A DNA stretch of 64,000 nucleotides from Diaporthe sp. PMI_573. Lineage: Eukaryota; Ascomycota; Sordariomycetes; Diaporthales; Diaporthaceae. This document shows positions 9,565 through 21,195 of this stretch, piece after piece. Every line of letters starts with the position of its first letter. Within the stretch, counting starts at the first letter, position 1. Where the stretch lies: assembly GCA_021399435.1 (NCBI GenBank), contig JAJTUP010000057.1, positions 62,001 through 126,000 on the forward strand, given 5' to 3'. The notes under the pieces are model-generated. The model was not told where the DNA came from. It ran no database searches and saw only the letters and a list, made by a program, of their open reading frames with translations. Position numbers and translations under genes: made by a program.

Positions 9565-12500
9565 ATGACCGGCCTACGGTTGCTCGCTCTCGGTAGGCCA
9601 ACTTCACCTATCATAGCACTCAACATTTCTTCTTAAGCTTTTGCTAACGAACAAAGACGGTGGCGGGGTGAGAGGACTAGTCTCCTTGCATATCTTGAAG
9701 CGTTTGCTTTACCTTATGAACCCAAGTAGCCCCCCTAAGCCTTGCGAAGTATTCGATATCATCGCGGGAACAAGTACAGGGGGCTTAATCGCCATCATGC
9801 TTGGTTTATTCGTGAGTACAGCCAACAAAACTTGCTTCTTCAGCCATGTGGATGTGCCGGCTGACACGGAGAGTACACTAGGAAATGGACGTGCAAACTT
9901 GCATCCTCAAGTACCAAGATCTGGCCAGAGTGGTCTTCACACCACGCAAGAGGGCACGAGTATTTGGACGCATGCTGCCCACAGTCCTTGGTGCAGCTCC
10001 CTTCGACAACAGGCTTTTAGAGCAAGAAATCAAACGACTGTCGCTCGAATTCTTTGGAGATGAGAATGCACCCCTCTATCAGGAAGCGGCAGAGTGCAAA
10101 ACGTAAAGCAATAACACAGCCTCAATGCATGGTCGCTCAAATGCTGATAAAAGATTAGGTTTGTGTGCACAAGCCTGTCTAACGGCGATACTACTCGTCT
10201 TCGAAGCTACAAGTCGGAACAAGAAGACAGTCTGCCGTGTAGTATTTGGGAGGCTGGCCGAGCGACTTCTGCGGCCCCCACTTTCTTTGACCCTATCACC
10301 TTTACGAATGGCATCGTATTTCGTGACGGGGCACTGGAGGCAAACAATCCTGTCTATGAGCTCGTACAAGAAGCTATGACGGAGTTTCCGTCAACAGAGA
10401 TAGATGCCATTGTGAGCATTGGTACAGGCGTGCCTGCCTCACTCAACATTGGCAATGGTCTCATCTCAGTGGCGAAAGCATGTAGCATGATTGCTACAAG
10501 CACCGAGAAAATCGCAAGGCAGTTCGAGGCCGATTACTGTGCGCCGAATAGGCCATTGCAAGGCAAATACTTCCGGTTCAATGTCACCAAGGGCGTCGAA
10601 GCAGTACGTCTTGAAGAATGGCAGAAGGCTGATGTGATGATCAGCAACACTCTCAGTTACCTTAGCCGACTATCCACACGGGAATATTTGATCGCATGTG
10701 TCCATCGACTTGGAGGTGAAGGAAAAGTAGAAGAACCTTTAAAGGTTGGAGCCCAAAGAGGCCGGCGACGAACATCACCAGCTGGCTCGATGAAATCGGC
10801 ACGAAACACAGTGGTGAATGGCTTTGGAGATTACGAAGATCGGCCTCCGCCCGGAAAGGAGATTGATTATCTCCGCAAAACTGAACCAGGGGTCGCTTCG
10901 GACGATAGCCCGGACGGAACCGTGGCTTTGCGCAATCCATTCTACCAGTTGGACAGGATCGGCAAAAACCCTGTGCCATATTTCGTCCCCAGAGACGAAC
11001 TAGCACAAATTCACCGCCACTTCACGGACATTAACACCGTCTATCGGACCCGAGTTGTCTGTCTTCTCGGGCTGGGCGGCTCTGGAAAGACCCAATTGAC
11101 GCTCCAATATGCCTGGTCGAGGCGTGAGGAGTTCGGAGTCGTACTGTGGGTCGATGGCTCGAGCCACTCCGCATTGCACGATAGTTTCCGGCTCGCCGCC
11201 AGTCAACTGGGGCTTCGCCCGCCATGGAACGTATCGACTGTGTCCAGCGGCATGGCTCTGGAGACTTTTACTGGTCACGACGAAATGAAAGATGTTGTCG
11301 CCGTCAAAAACGAGCTGCGTCGGCGCAACCAACCTTGGCTGATGATTTTCGATCAAGTGGATGACCAAGACTTGCTGGATCAACTAAATGAATACATACC
11401 TTCAGACTCTCATGGACACGTCCTTCTAACTTCTCGCCGACAAGAGGGTTACCGCTTGGGGCAGAGATATGTCAAGGTTGACAGCTTGCCGAGGGACAGT
11501 GCTGTAGATCTGCTGCTTTACCACGCTGGCATTCAGCATCCATCAGGCGAGCAGTTTCGGGTCGCTGCAGAGATTGTGAATCAGCTAGACTGCATCGCTC
11601 TCGCTGTAGACCTTGCCGGAAGGTAAGAGAATTTTCAGTCCCCTGTACTAGTGTTTCTAAAGTTGTGAGGGCGTGCATTGTGCGGGGACATCCATCCACG
11701 CGTCGTTAAAGACAATATGCGGGTTACTGCGTGCTAATAACACATATTTTTGAAAGCTATATTCGAACCCCAGGTGGCCTACAGAGCTATCTTGATTTCT
11801 ACCGATCCAATAAGGAAGAGCTATATCGACGAGCCCTTGGCAAGATACCCTCAAGCCTGTCTGGATACAAACGTTCTGTGTTTGCGACCTGGCAAATTTC
11901 GATGGCTGCGATACCACAGGATGCCGCCAGACTTCTGCATTTACTGTGCTTTCTCGATCCCACAAATCTTTCAAAAGAGCTTCTGAGACGAACGTGTTCT
12001 TCTAAACGGTATTGGAACCTGAAAGGGGAAGTCGGAATACTTCATCCATCGGAATGCGGAGTGCCAATGTGGCTGCTGGAGCTCCTCCGAGAAAGAGATG
12101 GCGAATGGAGCGATTTCAAATTTCACGAGGCGGTCAATGCCTTGGAATCCTTGTTCTTCGTTCGACAGGAGGTCTTTCAAGGGTCCTGGCTTCATGAGAC
12201 CGGATCAATAGATGCTTCCTCTCTCGTTGCAGATGGCGGTGCAGTGGTTCTTTTAAGACTCCCTCGGCCTCTCCACGACCTTGGAAGATATTTTCTCACA
12301 GCAGAGGAGAGGCGCAAATTCAGCTACGACGCCTTTTCCGTCATTGTTCACAGCTTTCGAAACGACCTTGGCGACATTGACGATTTGAACCATGTCTCTA
12401 TGGCCCCACTGTATGTCGGAGAAGGGGGCGAAGCAAAAGATGGCCCCACCTTAAGGAGGGAGCTGGAACAACTACGCGGGCACATAGAGATCTTCAGGAA

Positions 12501-13332
12501 CGACATCTGGCAGAATAAGAAGAACTTACGAGCTCGGAGAACGATATTTGATCAACAACATCCTCCATGGTATGAAGGTGAGGTAATAATGTTTGCGAGC
12601 ATATCGTGGAGGCATTACCTACGCTCTGAGCCCGTAGAGAACTCACCATATGTGAGGTCTGTCATCAAGCCATGGGAGGCTATCATGACGATAGCTGAGA
12701 CAATACTGCGCACTGAAGACAACCGTCAAAATTGGAGGACTTCGGGATTTTGGACTGGCGAGAACCAGATAGGTTGGCAAAGTCAAAGCAGCTCTTTCCG
12801 GGGTCCCACGTCATCAGTCCAGGCCAACAATCAATCTTCACAACGATCTTGCTCCACTTCCTCGCAAGAAAAACCAAACCGCGGATCTCAGAATGACAGT
12901 AGTGCGCAAACAGCCCCCGAAGACGATGAAAGAATGCGGGAGTCAGAGTTCGCAAAAGCGTGGATCATCCGACAAAGCAGATACTTCGAGCTACTAGCCC
13001 GTTCGGAAGAGGCATTTGGGAAGTTCGTGGCATACACCGGATCGATGTACCGACTCGCAGCTATGGCCGAATCACTCAGCATACGCTTTGCATCAGATGC
13101 AGGGCAAAGAATCATGTCCAGGTTTATTGAGTGGATCCGTGCTGATTTTGGCGAGGGCTCGGTGGACCGAAAAGGAAATGAGGTTCTTCCAGAGAATTTC
13201 AGCACCATTTTGTACGCGAATTGGAGAGGAAGCTTCATGGGCCAACGGAGTATCGGGATATGGGGAATTGGCCCGAATTGGAACGAGGAGATGGACAATG
13301 GGAGAGAAACATCATCAAGGCATTCAACATAG
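9565..13332 (+). CDS. Patatin-like phospholipase / NB-ARC fungal NLR
   Basis: Five exons: 9565-9592, 9657-9811, 9882-10102, 10159-11622 and 11757-13332, giving 1147 residues. Intron 4 holds a good branch site (GCTAATAAC). The patatin domain has its anion-hole motif DGGGVRG (10-16), nucleophile elbow GTSTGG with Ser49, and the Asp of the catalytic dyad in the DGAL motif (Asp191). The NB-ARC domain follows: P-loop GLGGSGKT (439-446), Walker B region LMIFDQVDD (Asp533-Asp537), HVLLTSR and a winged-helix segment. No TPR, ankyrin or WD repeats are visible in the last 550 residues, which include a Ser/Gln-rich stretch. NLRs of this architecture are known in fungal allorecognition (Neurospora PLP-1 with SEC-9 triggers cell death). 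A similar lipase-effector role is inferred, not shown. Confidence 0.9.
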
Positions 13333-14107
13333 TTGAACATAGCTGCTCTATCAACAAGAATGCCTGCTTATAGTAAGGGATGGCTACGTCAGACTAATCT
13401 TTGCCTGAAGATTACTCAAGTAATTACAGATGAAGAGCCTCGGAAAGCTTGCTGACTACTAGAGTATTGACTTTGATCTCATTACTACGTCATGAGGTCA
13501 TGAATTCACAGACTCCGCGACGATAAGTCAGTCGTCTTGGAGCTGCCTGGCCATTTTATATCAAACAAGGATGAGATCTTCGCAGCACCTTGTTCCTCTA
13601 GCGGTAAGTGAGGCATCTTGGAGGAAGGACTTTGAGTGGACAGACCGGGTTTTCTTCACCTTGTTCCGGAACAATTTGCAGCTGTAACTGTATTTCATTA
13701 CCATCAACTGGCCAATGCCCCAATCGGAGTATGGGCCGAGAATAAGGATGTGGCTTTCGAGCTCAACCAACCGTGGAGGTGCAATCGGACATCTGGGCTC
13801 AAGCCGGAAGCATCCACATCGTAATCACAAATGTCCCAGGGCTTGGGGGCCGCGTGGCGCAGAGTAAGATTGGTCAAGACGGGGGGTATATAATTCTCAG
13901 AGTCAACGGCGACTGCTAACTTCAACAGAGACAGGCCGCTGAGTACTCTCCAGGTCCGTCTCGACTCTTCCTCCACATCGAACGACGCCGGACGACGCGA
14001 CAACGATACGCTCCCCCACTTGTCTCTCATGTCCCAGACCTCATCATCCCAGCATCACCGCGCCGCCTCCACGACCTCCGCGCCCAGACAAAGTGCAATC
14101 CCCGCAT
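13333..14107. other. Intergenic, no gene seen
   Basis: Lies between convergent genes, so largely 3' flank. A 108-residue minus-strand frame (14030-13704) starts with ATG but shows no family motif and is not called. Confidence 0.5.
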
Positions 14108-14896
14108 CTAAGCGTGCCTCCTGACCCTCCTCTTCTTGGAGGCACACTTGCTCTTGACCTTGCTGTTGACCGCGGCGGCCAGGCCAACGTCAACACCACC
14201 TACCTGTGCCTCAACGGAGATTGCGGTCGAGCCTGCGTGAGGTACCTCTGTCAGCTTCACGGGGCTGTCATAGCCGCCGACCCAGCCGATGACCTCGGGG
14301 CACTCCCCCTCGTACTTGGACTTGGCGACGAGCTCATTTCCAAGAGGGGTGCCGGCTGCGGTGGGCGTGGGCGTGGGCGACACGAGGAGAGTAGAGTTGC
14401 CACGCACCGTAACGGTCGCCGTAACGGTCGCCGTCGGGGCGGCGCAGGTCGGGGCCGCGGTCACCGCCGGCTCATCGGTGCAGGCGGACCCGGCGATGCT
14501 GAACTTGGGCGTCTGGGCGTAGATGACGTAGACGTTGGTGCCGTTGATGGCGTTGCTGGGGAAAGAGGTCAGCAAATTATACCGGAAAAGGTAACGAGAC
14601 AGAAATGTGGTATCAACTTACAACTGGTAGCCGTACGAGGGGTTAACGTCGCAAGGGACCTTCACGGAGGTGGCGCCGGTGGTCGAGTCAACGCCGAAGG
14701 AGACAGGGGCGTAGTATGGGGGCCAGTTGACGAAGTTGACCAGGTAGACGCTGAATTCCTCGGGGTCGGTATCGACCGTGGACCACTGCAGATCAAAGGT
14801 GGAACCGCGGGTCAGGGTCGAGTTGACGGTCGGGTTGGTGAACTGGACGGCCGACGCCAGGGGCGCAGCGAGAGCGAGCAGCGACAGGTAATGCAT
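14108..14896 (-). CDS. Secreted Kre9/Knh1-like N-terminal domain protein
   Basis: Two exons, 14896-14622 and 14555-14108, with a 66-nt intron (GTAAGT..CCCAG), encode 240 residues. The ATG at 14896 gives a signal peptide (MHYLSLLALAAPLASA). VQFTNPTVNSTLTRG and STFDLQWSTVD follow, typical of the Ser/Thr-rich, Kre9/Knh1-like N-terminal domain of fungal wall and GPI-anchored proteins. The spliced YQFNAINGTNVYVIYAQ keeps the domain in frame. The second half is Thr/Ala/Pro-rich. It ends in a very basic tail (KKRRVRRHA) with no hydrophobic GPI-attachment signal, so the product is probably secreted or the 3' end is mis-modelled. The family is associated with beta-1,6-glucan and wall assembly; function here is by family. 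Confidence 0.78.
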
Positions 14897-16523
14897 CACG
14901 ACGGCGGACAAATTATTTGAATTATTTTTCAACTAAAAAAGAGTGTGTTTGGTCCTGAATATATCAGGCCTGGTCGGTCTGTTTTCCAAAGAATGACTTG
15001 GGTGAGTGAGCCCTGGGGTTGAGTCAAAAAAGAGGAGAGAAGGCAAGTCCCTTCGGATGCCATTTAAGGGGACTGATGCTGTTTTTAATCCCCGAGGGCA
15101 GGGAGATTGCTTGTTGCTCTCATCTCGCTGCCTTGACACCTGCCATCTCGTTTGGGAATCGCCAAGCGGGCCTGCATGCAACGCTACCATGCATTGGCAG
15201 CTCGATAAGGGGTAATCTTCAGGGGTCCACTCAGCTTTAGATTTAGACTCGGTCTTGTTCCTGACGCAGCGTTTAATTCCCCAGATCAGCTTCAGCCCTA
15301 CATCCTGATTGCACAGACGATGGGTTCGGTCTTGTGGTACGTGCTGCAGTCTTGTGGGTAGAGCTGAGGGATTTTGTGCAACGGCGGCGACGACAACCTC
15401 CAGACACTGAGGACGATAACCTGTCGAAGCCAGAGTTGCCTCCTCTGCACAGGCAATTTCGCACCGGATCCACTGCAACGGCTTACTCTTTACGAGCTGA
15501 CAGCTTGCGGCTCCTTCTTTCGACGCTTGGTTCCTTTTCATCAATCCTACTGGCCACTTGACCGGATCAAGCCTGAGCTAGCTCCTGGCAGCTCTTGACA
15601 ACCGAGGGCGAGCGCGCGTTGGTTCGGTGCAATTTGGCCCTGGTTCCTGCCAAGCCAGCTAGCTATCACACGGCGCAATTTAACCGTAATGACCAAAGCG
15701 CCTGGGGCCCAACAGCCCCAGAAAACAGGAGGGACCGCCAACCTGCAGGTCTCGGTTGACGGCACAAGTCTCACGCTCAAACTAGATGTCATTTCTGATC
15801 AGTGGCTAGAAGCGTGCACGGATCTTGCGCTTCTCACATTGTCTTTTGACGTGGCCAAGATACCCTGTATCAGGATGGGAATAGACTACACGACGAACAG
15901 CTACGCTACTGAATTTATCATCAATAACTGGATTGAAGACTACCCTAGGGTAATTCTCATGGACACATGACTCGGCGCGCATGTCGCCGCTGGTACGTGC
16001 CAGATAGTTGCCTCCCATTTTATGGCACGACCCTTGGGGAGGCAGGGTAGGGGAGGGCTCGTGCATAATAACGTAGCGAAGACGGTCCCAAAACCCCATC
16101 GCAGAACCCAATGCGACATAGATCGGTGCAGTTTGTGATAGCACCCCTCTTACAAGGCTATTTTGGCACGCTACGTGTTCAAATGTTGGTGTTCCGGACT
16201 CACCAGGACAACACTGTCGTCTAGGTTTTTGCCAGCTAGCTGTGATTTGAGATTCCATTCATCATCGATTAGGTGACATTTATAAATGTTTCAATGGAGA
16301 GAGGGTCAGACAACAGTATGTTACTTTTATAGCAGCCATTTCATCATCGTTGCGAGTCGACTTGACACCTTTTACACCGATTACAATCCGTCTCCGGCTT
16401 CGTCAGTCAAGCCAGAACAATTGATTGAGAAGCGTCACAACAGTACCTTAAACTCCCCAAGTGTTCCCCAAAGCGATTCCCAATGGCAAGACGCCAAAGA
16501 CATGACCACAACGCAGTACTGTA
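14897..16523. other. Intergenic, no supported gene
   Basis: About 1.6 kb. It contains the upstream region of the Kre9/Knh-like gene. Frames at 15689-15970 (plus, 93 residues) and 16258-15806 (minus, 150 residues) lack recognisable motifs and are left uncalled. Confidence 0.5.
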
Positions 16524-18416
16524 CTATAAACAAAGGGCATTGGGATCAAGCCCAGCCACCTCTTGCAAGTCAAAAAAGTCGATCCCGTCCAGCCAGACAC
16601 TGGCAGCAGCAGCCAGAGCGTCAGCCTCGAGCTCGTTGCTGTTTGCAGGCGCACTGCCCATGCGATGATCATCGTCGCCGGAAGGATTCAAGACCGCAGC
16701 AGCCGTCCGCCTGAGCGCTCGGTGGACCGTATCGGCCGTTGGCCAGTGCCGGCTCAACGACTTGAGCAGTCCCAGAATCAGTATCACGCGGGCGCGGTGC
16801 TGTCTCAAACAGGTATCGGCGCCTCGCAGGTGAGTCGTGCAGACCGCCAGCTGGACCAGGGCGCCGAGTGCCAGGGGGTAAATATAGAACGGGCTGTGTA
16901 TTGAGGCTGGTGACCTGAGAGCGGCAAGAACCGTTAGGTGCTTTGATGCCTCCACGGCCTTGACCGAGTGTACGTTTTCGCGGTTGCAGGGGCAGAATGA
17001 TTTCATGCCCTGCCCGTCGGGGACGTTGGGGGCGGTGAATGTTGGGGAGCGGAGCGCGCCTCTGGGGAAGTGAAGCAACATCGTTGCGTAGCTGATCATG
17101 ACGTGTGCTTGGAACATGACGACGTCGAATCTGCCGTACGTGTCGATAGTCTCTGTCTCAACCTTTGAAGGGGGCAGGAGTAGCGACCACGATGCCAGGG
17201 CATTGTCTACCATCTGCACCTCGTCCCGGTGAACACCTTGAGGCCCGGTGATGGACATGACTTGCCCAAGGATGCAGGCGGCTTTGATTCTATAAGAGAA
17301 GGAAGAGAACACAGCGTCTGTGTCGGTGAACATGTGGTTTTCGAAGTCGGCCCACGAGGGTGGACAGGACGGAATAATCGCTTGCTCGTAAGCCTCCTCG
17401 TCGCTGGGAAGGAGAACGTCCGCATGTATGGACGTTATCTCCAGGGTCATCTTCCGTTGAAGTGCCGCCGCGTAACTTTCAGTGACGAATAGCTCGTGCC
17501 AAGTCCTGCGTAGACTTTCTTGCAAAATCGCACTACCTCTGCCATGGGCGATGGCGAATTCTCGCTTATGCATACCCAGCCGGACTGCGGTCGCGATTGC
17601 TTGACTCAGGGTTTTGGCTCCTGTTTGGGCGTCGTCCTGGGCAAATTGAGCAATTGCCATGAGGAGGTAGGCTTGAACCAGGTCTACTGTGTCTGGCCCA
17701 GCAGTTGCGATTTGATCCGCTGCTCTGGACCACAAAGTGATGCGGTATTCTTTAGGGACAGCCGATGAGAAATGGCTCCCTATTGCTTCCACTACCGCTC
17801 TCAGGCAAGGGGCGTACTTGTGATCCCCAAACATCCTCCGAGGCAGGAGGACGGGATGTGCCAGGTGGAAGTTGACGTAAAACAGATTGACTAATCGGTC
17901 GTCTTCTGACAAAGTCTGCAATGATTCTGGTGATGCCGGGAATGCAGCCGCGGAAGATCCATCTGGTACAACTCGGGGATGGGAGTCAACAGCGCCCACA
18001 TATGTTGAGTCACTGTCGATGGCGTTGACTGGATTTGATCGTAAAGAATGGGCCTGATAGGGCACAGAATCGAGGTCTGGCACCGTGATACTGGTTGAGT
18101 CCAAAGGACCACCATTGGACAGGCTGGATGCGCTCTGCGCGTCTGCTCTGACTTGCCTCACGGCCCGCTTGCGCCCTCGACGGGAAGGGGTGAAGTGGCA
18201 GACAACATTACTCGCGCTGCAGCGACCGCAGACAGGCTTGGCCCCGTCGCACTTGAGATGTCTGTCGCGACACTCCAAGCATGCTACAGGAGCCGGGCGA
18301 CTGCTCGAATGGGAATTCGAATCAGCGGCCTGGTCGTGCTTGTTATCGTGATTCCCGCTGTTGCTGCTGAGATCGGTTCGCGGCTGAGGCAGTGAAGCGT
18401 CGTCGGACAGCGACAT
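16524..18416 (-). CDS. Zn2Cys6 fungal transcription factor
   Basis: A single-exon 630-residue protein. The zinc cluster is complete: Cys46, 49, 56, 63, 66 and 73 in CLECRDRHLKC / CGRCSASNVVC, followed by a basic RRGRKR linker. The N-terminus is Ser/Asn/His-rich. The middle region (LVNLFYVNFHLAHPVLLPRRMF, and VDLVQAYLLMAIAQF) fits the fungal-specific transcription factor domain found in most regulators of this class. It acts in the nucleus as a DNA-binding regulator; targets are unknown. Nearby genes on the same strand (a wall protein and a LURP-one-related protein) do not form an obvious cluster. The ATG at 18416 is the first in frame and lies close to the zinc cluster, as usual. Confidence 0.9.
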   Translation of the reverse strand: MSLSDDASLPQPRTDLSSNSGNHDNKHDQAADSNSHSSSRPAPVACLECRDRHLKCDGAKPVCGRCSASNVVCHFTPSRRGRKRAVRQVRADAQSASSLSNGGPLDSTSITVPDLDSVPYQAHSLRSNPVNAIDSDSTYVGAVDSHPRVVPDGSSAAAFPASPESLQTLSEDDRLVNLFYVNFHLAHPVLLPRRMFGDHKYAPCLRAVVEAIGSHFSSAVPKEYRITLWSRAADQIATAGPDTVDLVQAYLLMAIAQFAQDDAQTGAKTLSQAIATAVRLGMHKREFAIAHGRGSAILQESLRRTWHELFVTESYAAALQRKMTLEITSIHADVLLPSDEEAYEQAIIPSCPPSWADFENHMFTDTDAVFSSFSYRIKAACILGQVMSITGPQGVHRDEVQMVDNALASWSLLLPPSKVETETIDTYGRFDVVMFQAHVMISYATMLLHFPRGALRSPTFTAPNVPDGQGMKSFCPCNRENVHSVKAVEASKHLTVLAALRSPASIHSPFYIYPLALGALVQLAVCTTHLRGADTCLRQHRARVILILGLLKSLSRHWPTADTVHRALRRTAAAVLNPSGDDDHRMGSAPANSNELEADALAAAASVWLDGIDFFDLQEVAGLDPNALCL

Positions 18417-19792
18417 GGCGCTTGTCGTCTCGGAATAAATTCAGCTAGATCCGGAGGCAATGTGGATAGGTTCCGGCGTGGCACGCCGGACGGATGCGGA
18501 CCTTGTGGCTGCGTGGCTGAATGGCGAATTGACGACCTTCAGGATGCTCCGCCTAGGTCGGCGATGTTTGAGGATGGGCGGACGTCCTGCTGTTCATATT
18601 ATTCCCGAGGTCAAAGATTGCGGGCCGAAGCAGAATGACACGTGACCATAGACCGTGCGATCCCAATATCTCGCGAATCGGACGAAAGGCATCGGCAAGT
18701 ACCGTATTATTACCACGCGATGTCTGAACGTGTATGCTTGGTGTCATTTTATTTGCCATCACTTTATGGTCAAATTCCTACATCTTAGGCCCATCTTGCG
18801 TCCTGTCAGCTTACGTCTTCCTTCAATCAATCTGCCCAAGTACGCTCGTGATCCCTTCCGGGGTATGCGCTGCCTAGATAAATATTCAGTGAATGTATTC
18901 CGAGTCTCGACGAAAATCGCATATCTCTCTCACACGCGATATTTTCCGATGAAGCTTGCTACCATCAGTGCTGGTTCTTGTCAGGACTGCCTGTTATGGC
19001 GCCGATTCCGCCAAGACCACTTCCCCGAGGGCCCCACTTACAGAAAACCCCGAGGTGCTCTCTCATTTGCACGGATCGTCGCCGGAACAGGCTCCGGGGT
19101 CTTAGCATACGGGCTCGCAGAGTAGCTTCCGTATTTTACGACGTCTTTGCCCTTGGAAAGTCAACCCACCTGCTCTCATTTAATATGAACTCTTAATCAT
19201 TATATAAGCTCGAACGTCCCAAGATGAAAAGTATGCAGGGCGAGGCAAGCGAATCTGCAAAATCGTGAAATTTGGCGGAACGGCATTACGAGTGCTCTCA
19301 GATTTGTCATGCTCCTGTCGGCCACAAATGCGGATGGTTAATGGAGATAGAAGCAATGCAGGAAGTAGTGACACCTTTAGCCAGTATAAATAGTCTGCTT
19401 CCCCGTGTGCTCCCATCAAGCGTGGGCTTCACAGCCCCATATAAACCTTTACATGACTTACCTGATGAAAACCCCGGATTTCTCAGCACACGTTTGAGAT
19501 GAAAGCGGATGCACCCATCTTGACACACGGCATACGTATACTCCTTGCAACAACAAAGTAGCACAGAAATGGAACTGTAAGTTGGTCACATTCAAACACA
19601 CGCGAGATCAAATCAAACAAAAGTTTCATTCGCAAGGGCGGGGTATCCTCCTTCTACCAATAAACATGCTTAGGAACAGAACAAACACACATAGACAAAC
19701 CGGCAAGACCTGACCAGGAACTGAAATCTCCAGCAGGCGCCCGACATTAGTACCACCGCCATCATTAGTCCCCCCTTCCATCGCCTAGTGCC
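18417..19792. other. Intergenic, no gene seen
   Basis: About 1.4 kb with the regulator's promoter on the left and the 3' flank of the LURP-one-related gene on the right. Only short frames without motifs are present. Confidence 0.55.
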
Positions 19793-20520
19793 CTAGGCAC
19801 CACCCCCGGATGGCTCATTGTTGAACTCATCGAACACCACGCAAAGGGCGGCCATGAGGGCGAAATCAACACCCGGGGCGACGGTCAGGCCGTACTCGTT
19901 CTGGCCTGTCGCAAAAGTGGTGAAACTCTTAAACGCGGACTTGCGCGTGATACGGGCGACGACGGCGCCGCGGGTCTCATCGAGGATCTCGGCCGTCGAG
20001 TCGCGCCAGTTGCCCTTCATCAGGAGCTTCTCCTCCTTTCCGCCTGTCGAGGTGAAGGTGGCCGTGGCCTTGGAGCCGACCCCTGGGGAGGATGTCAGTG
20101 ATCTTTTCAGTTGGATGTACTTGGGGGATGGGCGACGGGTCGTGGATGTCGGATGACGATGCACGGATAGGCAGTGCCACGGCTAAACTCACATGTGAAC
20201 CCGCTCTTGACCTCAAAGAACTTGGTGCCCTGAGGGTCGACGGCCTTGAAGGTCCTGTGGACGAGGTGCATCCACTCCTTCTTGATGTCAAACAGGTGGT
20301 TACCGTTCATGTCGTGGAAAGCCTTCTTGGTGGTGATCCAGCTGGGGTCGACCTTGAACATTGGCTGGGGCGGCTGGCCATTCTGCGGGTCGATCTTGAT
20401 GTCGAAGGAGTCCCCCGTGAGTGACATGACCTTCTCCTTTAGAATGAGCCTGGTCTCTTGGTGTGGGTTGATGAACTGAGTGCACCCGATGGGCGGGTTA
20501 ATGGGCTGTAGTTGACTCAT
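19793..20520 (-). CDS. LURP-one-related (LOR / Tubby C-terminal-like) protein
   Basis: Two exons, 20520-20193 and 20082-19793, with a 110-nt intron (GTGAGT..CCCAG), give 205 residues. The protein fits the LOR fold related to the Tubby C-terminal domain. ETRLILKEKVMSLTGDSFDI begins the barrel, then GNHLFDIKKEWMHL, the spliced FEVKSGFTW/VGSKATATF, WRDSTAEILDE and VARITRK. It ends in a hydrophobic helix (VDFALMAALCVVFDEF), as in the family, where a C-terminal helix threads the barrel. In fungi these proteins are uncharacterised; some LOR/Tubby-like proteins bind membranes or phosphoinositides. The start was chosen as the first in-frame ATG before MSQLQPINPPI. Domain call good, function unknown. 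Confidence 0.82.
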
Positions 20521-21195
20521 GCTGGCGATGTTGTTTGGTGACGGCTGTTGTCTATGGCAGTGAGTGTGTGTGGTGAGGTTCCTGTGCGAGACGAAATTTT
20601 GTTTTGAGCAGGCACGAAGGACACAATATATCACAAGATTTGGGCCGCAGGTCTCGAAGTCTAATATGTAAGCTGACGCTCATTGGCAAAGTGAGGTCAG
20701 CAGCAAGGGATCAGGGCAAGGGAGTGGGTATCGCCCTAGTCGCCCGCCCTATTTGGTTGGCGTCTGGCGGTTGGTGTCGGGAGGCCTGTTTGGCGCCTAA
20801 TGGGGGATAAGCTGCGCCACAAACAAAGCGCAGCGGAGGAGCTGAGGCTGACTTGATCATCGCTGGGACTTTTTAGCTGCAACGCCGAGACCCCAAAAAA
20901 AGAATTCCAGGTGACACAGAAGCAAAATACGCGCTATACGACGGCCTCATGCAGCAAGCTGCGACACAGGATTCAATTCAATGTTGGCCTCGAGCAAGTC
21001 GTGCCGTTCACATGTGCCACAATTAGAATCCCTCCAACATCACAATCTTGATTTCGAGGACAAGCCTTCGCCAAGCGACGCTTCACTATCTTCTGAGCAT
21101 CACACTCCCTCCCTCACGCCAAGGCCACAAAAGGTGTGAGCCTATCAGAGCGGAGACTATCCCCCGATATTCAACGTCACTTATTATCCAACACT
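20521..21195. other. Intergenic, no gene seen
   Basis: About 675 bp holding the promoter of the LOR gene and the 3' flank of the WSC-domain gene. Nothing else is recognised. Confidence 0.5.

Noticed and set aside
13704..14030. 108-residue minus-strand frame with an ATG start
   Set aside because: No family motif, no plausible splicing to a larger product, and position between convergent genes; likely chance.
14093..14920. 275-residue plus-strand frame rich in Gly and Arg
   Set aside because: It is the antisense shadow of the Kre9/Knh-like gene, whose signal peptide, domain and intron are coherent on the minus strand.
15689..16258. Frames of 93 (plus) and 150 (minus) residues
   Set aside because: No recognised motif or signal, and no clean splice extension.
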